64,000 nt of DNA. Origin: a virus. The position numbers and the translations under genes were made by a program. The DNA lies in the IMG/VR virus record IMGVR_UViG_3300023110_000024, positions 1 through 64,000 of that record, one strand, 5' to 3'. The notes under the pieces were generated by a model. That model did no database searches. It was not told the origin of the DNA and saw nothing but the letters and a program-made list of their open reading frames with translations. Shown here piece after piece: positions 24,965 to 34,028 of the stretch; position 1 is the stretch's first letter, and every line of letters begins with the position of its first letter.

Positions 24965-25594
24965 TTAGATACCGCCACCTGTAGCAAGAGTGCTAATAGT
25001 TCTACCAACATTAGTTCCAATACCGCCAGCCGAAATAGGCGACTGAATTGCGTTATCAAATCTAATAGTCAATGCTATTTGCACTACATCTGAGGTAGCG
25101 TAGTTCAGCGTGTTGTAGTTGGCACTTTCCAAAAAGCATCCGTAAAGTTCAAAAGTTTCCAATACAGTTGCTGCATGTGCGCCATTACCACCGTCAAGTA
25201 TTTCGATAGTCATTGTAAACTTATAATCTAAACCTGAGGCAGCACTTGATTGCTCATAGAAATCTAATTGTTTCTGTAGTTGCTCGCCAACAAGTTTTTG
25301 AACATTGTTGTTTACATCTTCACGCAAGTTAACTGAAAGTGATTCCCAGCTATGCTTGCCTGCTAAATTTACCTTTGAGTTGTACACATCGACTGTGATA
25401 GGCTCAAATGATACAGAAGGACGACTAACATCAATTACTTGTTTTGTCAATTCTGTTGTTGGAGTTGAAACTCCAAAGTTGTTAAATGTTACCCTAAACC
25501 GATATTGTAGTTTGGGCATCAACAGCCCTTGAGCGCTGGGCGAATCGCCCGTCGCTAATGGTACTGTCATTCTTGATAATGTTGCTATAGACAT
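24965..25594 (-). CDS. 19: Tail tube protein gp19
   Basis: 209 residues (T4 gp19 is 163). PKLQYRFRVTFNNFG, the QVIDVSRPSVSFEPI strand and KHSWESLSVNLRED are the typical opening of T4-like tube proteins. YGCFLESANYNTLNYA followed by VQIALTIRFDNA gives the closing sheet. Six copies form each ring of the inner tail tube. It follows the sheath gene gp18 directly, as in T4, with a CATAAATAC promoter and TAGGAG site of its own. Confidence 0.9.
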   Translation of the reverse strand: MSIATLSRMTVPLATGDSPSAQGLLMPKLQYRFRVTFNNFGVSTPTTELTKQVIDVSRPSVSFEPITVDVYNSKVNLAGKHSWESLSVNLREDVNNNVQKLVGEQLQKQLDFYEQSSAASGLDYKFTMTIEILDGGNGAHAATVLETFELYGCFLESANYNTLNYATSDVVQIALTIRFDNAIQSPISAGGIGTNVGRTISTLATGGGI

Positions 25595-25615
25595 CTAAAT
25601 GACTCCTAACTATAA

Positions 25616-25624
25616 GTATTTATG
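25616..25624 (-). promoter_or_regulatory. Late promoter CATAAATAC
   Basis: CATAAATAC, 22 bases before the gp19 ATG, in the gap after gp18. It gives the tube gene its own late transcript. Confidence 0.55.
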
Positions 25625-25627
25625 CTT

Positions 25628-28600
25628 TTATAAACCTGCGATTTCGCCAGTATTTTTAATCCTAATAGGAATGTAAATAAACTCAATTGCTTTGACAGGC
25701 TCAATAGCTATATCTACATATAGTTCGTTCCTATCAATCCTTGCGGGAGTGTTATTGGATTCATCACATACTACAAGATAATCATACAAAGCTCTCAAAC
25801 CAACAAGTTCAAGTAGCATAGTTTCTACTTGTTGTTTGATCTCATCACGAGTAATTTTATCGTTTGGTTCAAACAAGTATGGTTTAGCAAGAACTCTTAG
25901 TTGGCTACGCAAGTAAATAATCAATCGTGCTACGTTGATTCTATCAAGTGCGCTAGCTACAAGTTGTCGAGTCTTTTGTCCAAAACATACAAGTCCAGCA
26001 CCAGTTACAAATGTAATTGGGTTAACATTGTTGCTATACAATGTATCACGCATACCTTCGTTCAATGCTACACTACGGAATTCGCCTTCCTCTGTAATAT
26101 AACCTGAGCTTGTTGCGTTTGTAATGTTACCACGTCTTGTTCCAGCTGGAGCAAACCATGGATAACTAACTTGATCAGATAAAGCAATAGTTCGCATCAT
26201 CATATGACTTGCTGGAACTACTACATTGTTACCAAAGTTATCGCTTGTAAATCCTGAAGGATAATACACTGCCATATATGGATCAGTTGATACTAAACCG
26301 TTATCATTATCTTCTACTGCAAGATTTTGATTTGTTGCCCATTGTTGTAGTACCGTAGCGTTCGCCGGAAGTCTGAAAGGCGAGTCACCAATAATAAATG
26401 CTGTTAGTCCTCTGTCATAGTTTAGTGAGTTCATCTCACCAATAAGTTCTGAATAACCTGGACATGCCATTAGGTTAAACAGTTTTGATTCGTCATCACG
26501 GATCTCTTCGTTTGAGTTAACCAATGCTTGTAGTTTTTGAACTACTACTTTTCTCTGAGCTTTTCGTCCAAATGATCCTGAACCATCTACTTGGTTACCT
26601 GATTCAGTTACCCATCTGTCTCGGAAGTAAGCACCAATACTTTCATCGCCCATTGGTTGATCGTTGTATCGTGTATTCTTATCAACATAATCAATATAAT
26701 TTTTCTCATATCGTTTTACATTGAAGCCACTTCGTCGAAGATTAAACAGCAGCATTCCTTTTGGGTATAGTGCTGGATCTGGTGAGTCTGGATCAACATA
26801 GTCTGTTGTAATCATTTCAGAAATTTCACCGGGCTCATCGCTATTGTCGCCGCGTGTATTGTATCTTGCATCAGCAAATAAAATACCTTCCTCAGTTGTT
26901 TGATCTGATGTATCAACTTGGAACCATCGATTCTTTACTGGCAAGTCAGTTCTTTCTCCGTTATATTTGTATAACAACGGATAGTTTTCTAAATCGGAAG
27001 TGTCAATCCATAAATCACCTGTTACAAGAGGAGTTCCATCTTCTTGTGTTTCTGGCGCTGACGCCATTACAAGAGGACCCATTGGATCTGGTTGTAAGTG
27101 ATCATCAACATTATAGTATGGTGATGGACGTGGGCTCATTCCTGATTTTCCATCATATAAATAACCTACAAACTCGTGTCCGTTATGTACTAAAATATCT
27201 ACTTCATCTACAATAGAGTTATACCAAAGTGCTCCATGAAGTGTAGCATTTTTAATTTCTCTATTTTCAGCTTGATACTTCAATACATTCCAAAGGCTTC
27301 CGCGCATTTCTTTAACGGATGATGTGTCGTCTGTTCCTTGTTCCCAATACAAGTTTAGAGCGCCTGTGCTTCCGTTATATGGAACAAACCCAGCTTGAGC
27401 TAAAATATTGTCGCCCATTGTATTTGAATCATATTGGAATTTAATTTCACCACCTAATGAATGCTCAATTACTACTTTGTTATGAATGTTTACACGAGCG
27501 CTGACATTTGGAACATTGGAGTCATTAATAGCCGCAGCCAATAAGTTAGCATCAGTAAATTCTCCATCATAATTTGCAGTAACTAATACCCAAGGGCTGA
27601 ACTCAAGCATAGCAGCATCAGTTGATGCAATCTTAAATGAGTGCGTTCCTACTGATAATACATCTTTATTAATCTTTGCGCCAGAGATGGAAGTAGGTGC
27701 TACTGAGTCACGTCGATAAAACTTCACTGTTGCCAATGGGCGCTCATCGTTTGCTACGTTAGTAGCAGCATACAAATTGCCAGTTAGCAAGTTAGCGCCG
27801 CCACCTGCTTTATCCATGGAATATAATGCTTCTTCGTGAGAGTCATATAAATTGATATCAACATTATCCCAAAGTTTTGTAGAGTCATTCCATTTTCGAA
27901 CAACGTATTTTGCTCCTAAATTTGGAGTAGTTGTCTTCATCCATACAGATCCAGTTGGGCGTGGAAACTCGTCGTTCATTTTATACTCTGGAATATTTGT
28001 ATGTCGTGAGATTTGGAATTTTGGAATATTATAAAATCCTTGGTTAGTTGCTTCGTTGAAGTCAATACCAAGCCCTTCATCGGACATAGGTCCTAATGGA
28101 TTGTCTGTTCCTGGGATATTGATAAGCTCAATAGTTTCAATTAAGTTTCCAGCTCCGTCAGTTCCATCAGAGTAAATCTCAAGTCGTCCATAAACTTCTT
28201 TAGCACGGATATGTCCTGTTGCTACAAATGCATTTTCAATTTTTGTTACAATTTGAGCAATAGAGTCACCTGTATTGATAGTAATTGGAGTTGGTGTTCC
28301 GTTTACTACAATATTGAATGATCCTGGATTAGATTGATTGAAGATTGGATTGGCTGTAGTTCCTTTGATTACTGGATGGCTCTTAACCCATGCTGGGCTT
28401 CCAACTAATACCCAATTGCCCTCAATATTTCGATAAAAAATTCTGTTTAGTGTAGAGGTTGCTACAGCAGCATAATCGCCTACAGTTCCAATAGATTTTT
28501 TAGGAATATACCCTGCGTAACCATTTATAAAATAGCTACCAGTATTTTCAGTATCACCAACTTCATCAATTGTGATTACTTTTTTATTTTGGAAAACTTG

Positions 28601-29074
28601 TCCACCATCAATAACGGAAGTTCCTTTCCATTCTTGAATACCCCAAAGGCTAATGCTAGTATCAAACCAATATGATCCATCTGACGGATCACCACCTGGA
28701 GCATCTGCTTGTGGCTCGAGCTCATTCAAATCAATGTCTGCTCTTGTAATCCATGCTCGGTTAGCTACTCCTAAATATGAGTAGGCTGCTTGTAGTCCGT
28801 ATTCGTTTAGCTCGCTAGCATGAATTGGATTGTTGTTAATATCTGTTTTGAAGATCGGGTCGCCAAATGTATCAACCAAGTCACGTTGCGAAGTTAGCAA
28901 GTATGGAATACCTGCGTTCTTGCTCAGTGTTCCTGGAGCAACACCTGTTCCTGATCCATTAGGTTTGTTTCCAGCGGAAACAACAAAAATCATAGGTAAG
29001 GTACCTGGTTCAGCCGGCGTATAAAAACTTTCGTCAACGACAGTAACCTGTACACCTGGGGATACTAATGCCAT
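25628..29074 (-). CDS. 18: Tail sheath protein gp18, enlarged
   Basis: 1148 residues against 659 in T4. The N-terminus LVSPGVQVTVVDESFYTP is the sheath signature, and the C-terminal third has LTAFIIGDSPF, YPWFAPAGTRRG, FGQKTRQ and the final RINVARLIIYLRSQL ... IRIKNTGEIAGL domain shared by contractile sheaths. The extra 500 residues are inserted between and hold several short GxxWxxT and ...YKYNG-type elements (SYWFDTSISLW, GSVWMKTTTP, LWIDTSDLENYPLLYKYNGE) like those in the fibre genes. AGGAG precedes the ATG. Confidence 0.93.
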   Translation of the reverse strand: MALVSPGVQVTVVDESFYTPAEPGTLPMIFVVSAGNKPNGSGTGVAPGTLSKNAGIPYLLTSQRDLVDTFGDPIFKTDINNNPIHASELNEYGLQAAYSYLGVANRAWITRADIDLNELEPQADAPGGDPSDGSYWFDTSISLWGIQEWKGTSVIDGGQVFQNKKVITIDEVGDTENTGSYFINGYAGYIPKKSIGTVGDYAAVATSTLNRIFYRNIEGNWVLVGSPAWVKSHPVIKGTTANPIFNQSNPGSFNIVVNGTPTPITINTGDSIAQIVTKIENAFVATGHIRAKEVYGRLEIYSDGTDGAGNLIETIELINIPGTDNPLGPMSDEGLGIDFNEATNQGFYNIPKFQISRHTNIPEYKMNDEFPRPTGSVWMKTTTPNLGAKYVVRKWNDSTKLWDNVDINLYDSHEEALYSMDKAGGGANLLTGNLYAATNVANDERPLATVKFYRRDSVAPTSISGAKINKDVLSVGTHSFKIASTDAAMLEFSPWVLVTANYDGEFTDANLLAAAINDSNVPNVSARVNIHNKVVIEHSLGGEIKFQYDSNTMGDNILAQAGFVPYNGSTGALNLYWEQGTDDTSSVKEMRGSLWNVLKYQAENREIKNATLHGALWYNSIVDEVDILVHNGHEFVGYLYDGKSGMSPRPSPYYNVDDHLQPDPMGPLVMASAPETQEDGTPLVTGDLWIDTSDLENYPLLYKYNGERTDLPVKNRWFQVDTSDQTTEEGILFADARYNTRGDNSDEPGEISEMITTDYVDPDSPDPALYPKGMLLFNLRRSGFNVKRYEKNYIDYVDKNTRYNDQPMGDESIGAYFRDRWVTESGNQVDGSGSFGRKAQRKVVVQKLQALVNSNEEIRDDESKLFNLMACPGYSELIGEMNSLNYDRGLTAFIIGDSPFRLPANATVLQQWATNQNLAVEDNDNGLVSTDPYMAVYYPSGFTSDNFGNNVVVPASHMMMRTIALSDQVSYPWFAPAGTRRGNITNATSSGYITEEGEFRSVALNEGMRDTLYSNNVNPITFVTGAGLVCFGQKTRQLVASALDRINVARLIIYLRSQLRVLAKPYLFEPNDKITRDEIKQQVETMLLELVGLRALYDYLVVCDESNNTPARIDRNELYVDIAIEPVKAIEFIYIPIRIKNTGEIAGL

Positions 29075-29114
29075 ATTTTATCTCCTCATAGGCTTAAAAA
29101 ATAAATCGCTAACT

Positions 29115-29122
29115 GTATTTAG
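29115..29122 (-). promoter_or_regulatory. Late-promoter variant CTAAATAC upstream of gp18
   Basis: CTAAATAC followed by AG, 41 bases before the gp18 ATG in the divergent gap with the HNH-like gene. Confidence 0.45.
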
Positions 29123-29177
29123 CATATACCCGTAAATCTAGGCTGTTACAAACCATCGAAAAGGACAACGAAAAGGA

Positions 29178-29185
29178 TATAAATA
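29178..29185 (+). promoter_or_regulatory. Perfect TATAAATA just before the HNH-like gene
   Basis: TATAAATA ends 5 bases before the ATG at 29191. T4 late transcripts start a few bases downstream of this box, so the message would be leaderless or nearly so. AAGG at 29173-29176 is too far upstream to serve a normal start. It may be a true but odd promoter, or chance. Confidence 0.4.
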
Positions 29186-29190
29186 TTTGC

Positions 29191-29544
29191 ATGGAACGCA
29201 AAACACGGCCCTTATGTGAGAGTTGTAACTCTCAGCCGGCAGGAATCAATTATTATAAAGAAGGAAAAGCATACTATCGCAGGAAATGCGACAAGTGTTT
29301 GCGACAAACAAATAAGACTAGGGCTCCTTTTTGGAAGCGAGCTGGCTATGAGATGAAGAATTATTGTGAGAAGTGTAGCTACAAAAGCAATCACGCAGAG
29401 CAGTTCAATGTATTTCACATCGACGGAGATCTTACAAATTGTAAAATAAAAAATCTAAAAACTGTCTGCGCTAATTGTCAGAGGATATTGCACAAAGAAA
29501 ATATTAGGTGGAAACAAGGAGATTTGATTCCAGATATGATTTGA
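29191..29544 (+). CDS. Small zinc-ribbon HNH-like protein
   Basis: 117 residues. Cysteine pairs CESC, CDKC, CEKC and CANC are spaced through the protein; between the last two is FNVFHIDGDLTNCKIKNLKT, which fits the H..N..H core of HNH nucleases (HIDGDLTNC, LKTVCANCQ). Similar small proteins are common in marine T4-like phages. It may nick DNA as a homing-type element or act in packaging, which often uses HNH partners. It is on the opposite strand to gp18 and overlaps the end of the convergent kinase gene by 41 bases. Confidence 0.7.
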   Translation: MERKTRPLCESCNSQPAGINYYKEGKAYYRRKCDKCLRQTNKTRAPFWKRAGYEMKNYCEKCSYKSNHAEQFNVFHIDGDLTNCKIKNLKTVCANCQRILHKENIRWKQGDLIPDMI

Positions 29545-30100
29545 GCATATTGAGATCTCCATTGTTATTCACAATAGAATCCATTTTACTTGTAGCCCAG
29601 TTCCATTCTGAAGGATGAATATTATCAGGTATAATGTTTAGCTTTGTATAGTGCGTAAACCAAACAGGATCGTTCCCACGCTTTATACGCCAAATATTTC
29701 CTCCTAGTCCTTTAATCATATTAATTTCATTTACAAATCTTACATCAGGTATAACAAAATTTGTATCTCTATTAGATAGTAATTGCTGTTTGACTAGGCT
29801 TACCCAAATACCATCATAGAATCCTTCTCGCATACACTCTGTTCCATACAGTTGTAATACGAGTCTAGGTGTTACTTCTCTTCCTAGTTCCCTAGTCCAA
29901 AAGAAATCTACTTCCTCACGCCACGCACGTGACTCAGGTGTATCACCCTCAAGCATTTGTCTGTCCCAGCCAAACATAGCTGAGACACCATCTTTTAGTT
30001 TATCCGCGAATGAAATTTTTGTAAAGTTGTGTTCTTTGACTAGAATGTCTGCTACAGTTCCTTTGCCGGAACCAATTAAACCACATAGGCCTATTATCAT
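29504..30100 (-). CDS. Deoxynucleoside monophosphate kinase
   Basis: 198 residues (T4 gp1 is 241). The P-loop is GLIGSGKGT at residues 7-15, followed by FADKLKDGVSAMFGWDR, a nucleotide-binding helix typical of phage dNMP kinases, and FVIPDVRFVNEINMIK, which carries the Asp-Arg pair of the family. It phosphorylates dNMPs to feed DNA synthesis. It sits between gp13 and gp18, a place where marine T4-like phages often keep nucleotide metabolism genes. AGGAT precedes the start, and only one base separates it from gp13. Confidence 0.85.
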   Translation of the reverse strand: MIIGLCGLIGSGKGTVADILVKEHNFTKISFADKLKDGVSAMFGWDRQMLEGDTPESRAWREEVDFFWTRELGREVTPRLVLQLYGTECMREGFYDGIWVSLVKQQLLSNRDTNFVIPDVRFVNEINMIKGLGGNIWRIKRGNDPVWFTHYTKLNIIPDNIHPSEWNWATSKMDSIVNNNGDLNMLKSYLESNLLVST

Positions 30101-30101
30101 T

Positions 30102-30860
30102 TTATCCTATTAAGAAGCCGTACCCAGTTCCTCCTGCTGTTGCGTCTCCAACCTCTTTCTCAAGTTTTTCCATTTCTTGTTGTGCTTCAGCTTTGAGTGC
30201 ATCGCCATTTAGTGTACCACCTCCTTGTGGTCCTGCGATACTAGCAAACTTACTCCTCGCTTCGCCAATCATATATTTGGCTTGTGCAAGTGCGTAACTT
30301 TTGATCCAATAGCCGGATTGGTAGTCGTCTAGCAGTTGTTCTGTGGGACGATAGTTATAACATTTCAACAGTAGTGTTTCGTCGTCCGCCGATGGACGTT
30401 GTAATATAGTTAGCAGTTTTGTGGTCCGGTTCCAATTAAACTCGATAAATCCTCCAAACATTCTACCAGCTAGCTCTTGAAAGCCCGAGTATAATTCAAA
30501 TGTAGCTAAATTGCCTGAGGTTCCTTGCGTGTTCAACAAGTATGTATTTGTCTGTCCTACTTGGAATGGATCAAATCCGCCTGTAGAAGATCCTGAGCGT
30601 GAGGTTAGCCCTCTGCGAAATATGCGTTCTACTTCCATAATCTCTCGTGGAAGTGTGTAGTTGTTTTGATCTCGTATTAGTTGTAAAAAGAAATAAGATT
30701 CTTCAACACTATTATCAGAGCGTTGTCGATATCTATCTAATGCGTTATTTAAAGATATTTCGTAATGCGATGGGTCTAGTTCAACATCAACCATGCCACC
30801 GCCAAGCATATTATAAATGTAATCAAATATATCTTGTCTTGCTGCTCGTAGGTCCTTCAT
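30102..30860 (-). CDS. 13: Neck protein gp13
   Basis: 252 residues (T4 gp13 is 309). It opens with a helical DIFDYIYNMLGGGMVDVEL and then HYEISLNNALDRYRQRSDN, the pattern of T4-like gp13, followed by FLQLIRDQNNYTLPREIMEV. The middle beta region includes TTKLLTILQRPSADDETLLL, and LDDYQSGYWIKSYALAQAKY near the end is also conserved in this family. gp13 and gp14 seal the filled head and join the tail. GGAGAA precedes the ATG. The partner gp14 is divergently transcribed, unlike T4. Confidence 0.78.
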   Translation of the reverse strand: MKDLRAARQDIFDYIYNMLGGGMVDVELDPSHYEISLNNALDRYRQRSDNSVEESYFFLQLIRDQNNYTLPREIMEVERIFRRGLTSRSGSSTGGFDPFQVGQTNTYLLNTQGTSGNLATFELYSGFQELAGRMFGGFIEFNWNRTTKLLTILQRPSADDETLLLKCYNYRPTEQLLDDYQSGYWIKSYALAQAKYMIGEARSKFASIAGPQGGGTLNGDALKAEAQQEMEKLEKEVGDATAGGTGYGFLIG

Positions 30861-30876
30861 AAATATTCTCCTACTT

Positions 30877-30885
30877 GTATTTATT
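30877..30885 (-). promoter_or_regulatory. Late promoter AATAAATAC for gp13
   Basis: AATAAATAC, 17 bases before the gp13 ATG, paired back to back with the gp14 promoter 9 bases away. Confidence 0.48.
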
Positions 30886-30893
30886 TCTATAGC

Positions 30894-30902
30894 GATAAAT
30901 AC
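30894..30902 (+). promoter_or_regulatory. Late promoter GATAAATAC for gp14
   Basis: GATAAATAC, 25 bases before the TTG start of gp14. It is one of the few plus-strand copies of the motif and supports this strand switch being functional. Confidence 0.58.
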
Positions 30903-30926
30903 AATAAATCTTTAAAAGGAATCGTT

Positions 30927-32102
30927 TTGCCCAGACTAAGTTTATACAAACCCGAACGTGGGAAAGATTATCAGTTTATTGACGATAGAATCTTTGAGAT
31001 GTTTACTGTTGGTGGGACTGATGTAAATTTACATTTACTGTTAGGAACAACTAATCCAACAGATGAGGATGCTACTGCTACAACACCTCAATATGATGAA
31101 ATGAGTGTAACAAATATTCAAGACTTATTATTTTTAGAAAATAGAGATAGAAAGTATGAAGAAAATATTTATACCATTCGTGGGATTTATAATTTACAAG
31201 ATTTAGAATTCAACTTATCCCAGTTTGGTATGTTCCTAAGTAACGACATGCTGTTTCTAACTATTCATATGAATAGTACAGTAAAAACATTGGGTAGAAA
31301 AATTGTTATAGGTGATGTTGTAGAACTTCCACATTTGCGAGATGAGTATGCGCTAAATGATTTTCAATATGCTCTTAAAAACTTTTATGTAGTTGAGGAT
31401 ATTACACGCCCAGCAGAAGGATATTCGCCAACTTGGTTTCCGCATTTATATAGACTAAAGCTGAAACAAATAGCAGCAGGGCAAGAATTTAAAGATATTG
31501 ATGCTGACTCTACTAGAGAAAAAGAACTTGCTATCAACGAAGCTATTGTACAAGATGCTGAAGCAAATGCATTACTGAGTGGTTATGAGACTCAACATTT
31601 CTTTACATTACAAGTTAATGCTAACGGAGAGCCTGAACTCGTTAGAGCTGATACAACGATGATTGATGCCAGTACACACAAATTAAGTGGATCTATTGAT
31701 CATGTTATGAGAAATCCAGTAAAAGAAGGATACATGGGTTACTTGTTAGGAGACGGAATCCCACCAAATGGATTGCCTTTTGGGTGTGGTATATCATTTC
31801 CACCTACAGGTATTGACGGTGATTATTGGTTACGAACAGATATGATTCCTAATAGACTGTTTAGATATGATGGAAAACGTTGGATGAAATTTGAGGATAA
31901 TGTGAGAATGACATTGACACCACGTGAAGATAGATATACACAAAAAGGTACATTTATCAATAACACAAATTCTACAGAAATTTGTGGCGAGGATATTCCA
32001 GAACGGCAAAGTTTGAGTAAGGCATTACGCCCTAAAATAGATATGCCACATTTAGATAACCCTGAGGAATGCGATAGTAATACACCAGGGAGGCGCAAAT
32101 AA
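30927..32102 (+). CDS. 14: Neck protein gp14
   Basis: 391 residues, from a TTG start supported by AAAAGGA 6-7 bases upstream; no ATG fits better. T4 gp14 is 256. Core motifs are LEFNLSQFGMFLSNDMLFL, then TLGRKIVIGDVVELPHLRD and FYVVEDITRPAEGYSPTWFP. The extra C-terminal part contains GIDGDYWLRTDMIPNRLF and RYDGKRWMKF, the same W...Y-DG-W element as in the fibre genes, suggesting a surface decoration. With gp13 it closes the head. Stop and gp15 start overlap as TAATG. Confidence 0.85.
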   Translation: MPRLSLYKPERGKDYQFIDDRIFEMFTVGGTDVNLHLLLGTTNPTDEDATATTPQYDEMSVTNIQDLLFLENRDRKYEENIYTIRGIYNLQDLEFNLSQFGMFLSNDMLFLTIHMNSTVKTLGRKIVIGDVVELPHLRDEYALNDFQYALKNFYVVEDITRPAEGYSPTWFPHLYRLKLKQIAAGQEFKDIDADSTREKELAINEAIVQDAEANALLSGYETQHFFTLQVNANGEPELVRADTTMIDASTHKLSGSIDHVMRNPVKEGYMGYLLGDGIPPNGLPFGCGISFPPTGIDGDYWLRTDMIPNRLFRYDGKRWMKFEDNVRMTLTPREDRYTQKGTFINNTNSTEICGEDIPERQSLSKALRPKIDMPHLDNPEECDSNTPGRRK

Positions 32103-33583
32103 TGCAATGGTTTTATGATGCACAGATACGGCGTTATATTTTACAACTAATAAGAATGTTGAGCTATCTTACATATAAAGATGGCGATGGAGAGCTTATA
32201 CAAGTTCCTGTAATGTATGGTGATCCATCAAGATCCGCTGCTTTTATAATCAAAGACGGTAGTGAAAATATGGCGCAGTCTGCCCCAAAGATTGCTTTGT
32301 ATATTACAAATTTAGAGATGGATCGTGAGAGATCATCAGATAGTACATTTGTTAGCAAAGTCCAAATTAGAGAGCGAGCTTTTGATAAAGATAATCAACA
32401 ATATTTGCACAAGGAAGGACGTAACTATACTGTAGAGCGTCTTATGCCTACGCCATATAAATTATCAGTCAATGCTGATATATGGACAACTAATACAGAT
32501 CAAAAGTTACAACTAATGGAACAGATTCTAATGCTGTTCAATCCAAGTTTAGAAATACAAACAACAGACAATTTTGTTGATTGGACATCACTTACTGTCG
32601 TAGAGCTAGACTCTATTACATTTAGTAGCCGATCAGTAGGTGGTGGTAGCACAGAAACAGAAATTGATATTGCTACATTAGGGTTTTCAACACCAATATT
32701 CATATCACCCCCAGCTAAAGTAAAACGATTAAATGTAATTCATAATATTATTACATCTATATTCAATGAGCAACACGGATCTGTTGAGCGTGGTGAGACT
32801 ATGCCTGAGATGTTAGCATATGCTTCTAACAGAGCATATTTGTCTGATACAAAAACTCGTCCAGTTATAAATGAGGATGGAACATTAGGTATGGCAAGTG
32901 AAGGTATGAGAGCATCGCGCCCAGAGCCAAATACAGTAGCTTGGTCCACTACATATAAAAATTATGATTTGTTAGTCCTAAATGATAAACTAACATTTAT
33001 TGATAACAGAGATGAAGGCATACTTCCTTGGCGAGATTATATTAAAGCACACCCTAAAGGTGATTGTTATGAGCCGCATCTAACACAAGTAAAATTATAT
33101 CGCAGTGATTTTGAATCTCCACTAGCAGGTTATGTTCATATCAATCCTGACAATGAATATGAGATGCTTGTAGATTGGGATATGGATACATTACCAAGCG
33201 ATACAGTTCTTACAGGACCGTTAGGCGACAATACTAAAATAGATTATATTATAGATCCATTCAAAGTAGATGTTACTAAATTGAATAGAGTTGGGATGCG
33301 GATTCTAATTCTAAATGAGGATATTGGCAATAAAGATAATGAAGATGGTCCGGATGCTTGGAAAAATTATGATGGATCAGATTTTGTTGCTAGTGCTAAT
33401 GACATTATTGAGTGGGACGGACAGCGATGGTGGATAGTATTTGATGCTGATTTACATTATAATGATCAGACTGTATATACTACAAATCTAAACACTGGCA
33501 TTCAATACAAATATGATGGAGCTGAATGGCTATTGAGCTATGAGGGAGAATACTCAAATGGAACTTGGGCACTAGTGTATTAA
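32102..33583 (+). CDS. 15: gp15-like tail completion / sheath terminator protein
   Basis: 493 residues against 272 in T4. The first 240 residues match gp15: WFYDAQIRRYILQLIRML, IQVPVMYGDPSR, PKIALYITNLEMDRE and MPTPYKLSVNADIWT, then QILMLFNPSLEIQ. The remaining 250 residues are an extension with ILPWRDYIKAHPKGDC and repeated W/Y-DG-W elements (IEWDGQRWWIVF, YKYDGAEWLLSYEG). gp15 forms a hexameric ring at the top of the tail that binds the neck. The extension probably projects from the neck (inference). Confidence 0.84.
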   Translation: MQWFYDAQIRRYILQLIRMLSYLTYKDGDGELIQVPVMYGDPSRSAAFIIKDGSENMAQSAPKIALYITNLEMDRERSSDSTFVSKVQIRERAFDKDNQQYLHKEGRNYTVERLMPTPYKLSVNADIWTTNTDQKLQLMEQILMLFNPSLEIQTTDNFVDWTSLTVVELDSITFSSRSVGGGSTETEIDIATLGFSTPIFISPPAKVKRLNVIHNIITSIFNEQHGSVERGETMPEMLAYASNRAYLSDTKTRPVINEDGTLGMASEGMRASRPEPNTVAWSTTYKNYDLLVLNDKLTFIDNRDEGILPWRDYIKAHPKGDCYEPHLTQVKLYRSDFESPLAGYVHINPDNEYEMLVDWDMDTLPSDTVLTGPLGDNTKIDYIIDPFKVDVTKLNRVGMRILILNEDIGNKDNEDGPDAWKNYDGSDFVASANDIIEWDGQRWWIVFDADLHYNDQTVYTTNLNTGIQYKYDGAEWLLSYEGEYSNGTWALVY

Positions 33584-33596
33584 GATAACTATTTGT

Positions 33597-34028
33597 ATGA
33601 AAAAAGTTATCTGTAGCGGGGCATTATTTTATGCTCTATCATCTAATAGATTCTTATTTTTACATCGAGCTCGCAGTAAGCATTCTGATACATGGGGGCT
33701 TGTGGGAGGTGTAAATGAGGAAAAAGAAACTCCTTGGAATGCTCTTGAGCGAGAAATTGTAGAAGAAATATCACCTACTGAAATCAAAAAAACTATTCCT
33801 TTAGAAACTTATGTAAGTAATGATAACTTTTTTACTTTTCATACATATCTTTGTTTAGTTGAAAAAGAATTTATTCCTGTGCTAAATGAAGAACATGATG
33901 GATATGCTTGGGTAAGTTATAAGAAGTGGCCTCGACCATTACATCAAGGCCTAAAAAATACTCTAAATAATCGTATCAATCAAGTTAAATTAGATACTGT
34001 GATGAATCTAATCAATCTTATTAGTTGA
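33597..34028 (+). CDS. Nudix hydrolase
   Basis: 143 residues with a near-complete Nudix box at G38-x5-E44-x7-R52-E53-I54-V55-E56-E57. WGLVGGVNEEKE begins it, and the preceding FLFLHRARSKHSDTWG is the usual lead-in. Full-length Nudix domains are of this size. It would hydrolyse a nucleoside diphosphate linked to some group, such as an oxidised nucleotide, a nucleotide sugar or an RNA cap; the substrate is not predictable. A nucleotide-sugar substrate would link it to the glycan island, but that is speculation. It ends the plus-strand gp14-gp15 block and overlaps the convergent fibre gene by 8 bases. Confidence 0.85.
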   Translation: MKKVICSGALFYALSSNRFLFLHRARSKHSDTWGLVGGVNEEKETPWNALEREIVEEISPTEIKKTIPLETYVSNDNFFTFHTYLCLVEKEFIPVLNEEHDGYAWVSYKKWPRPLHQGLKNTLNNRINQVKLDTVMNLINLIS

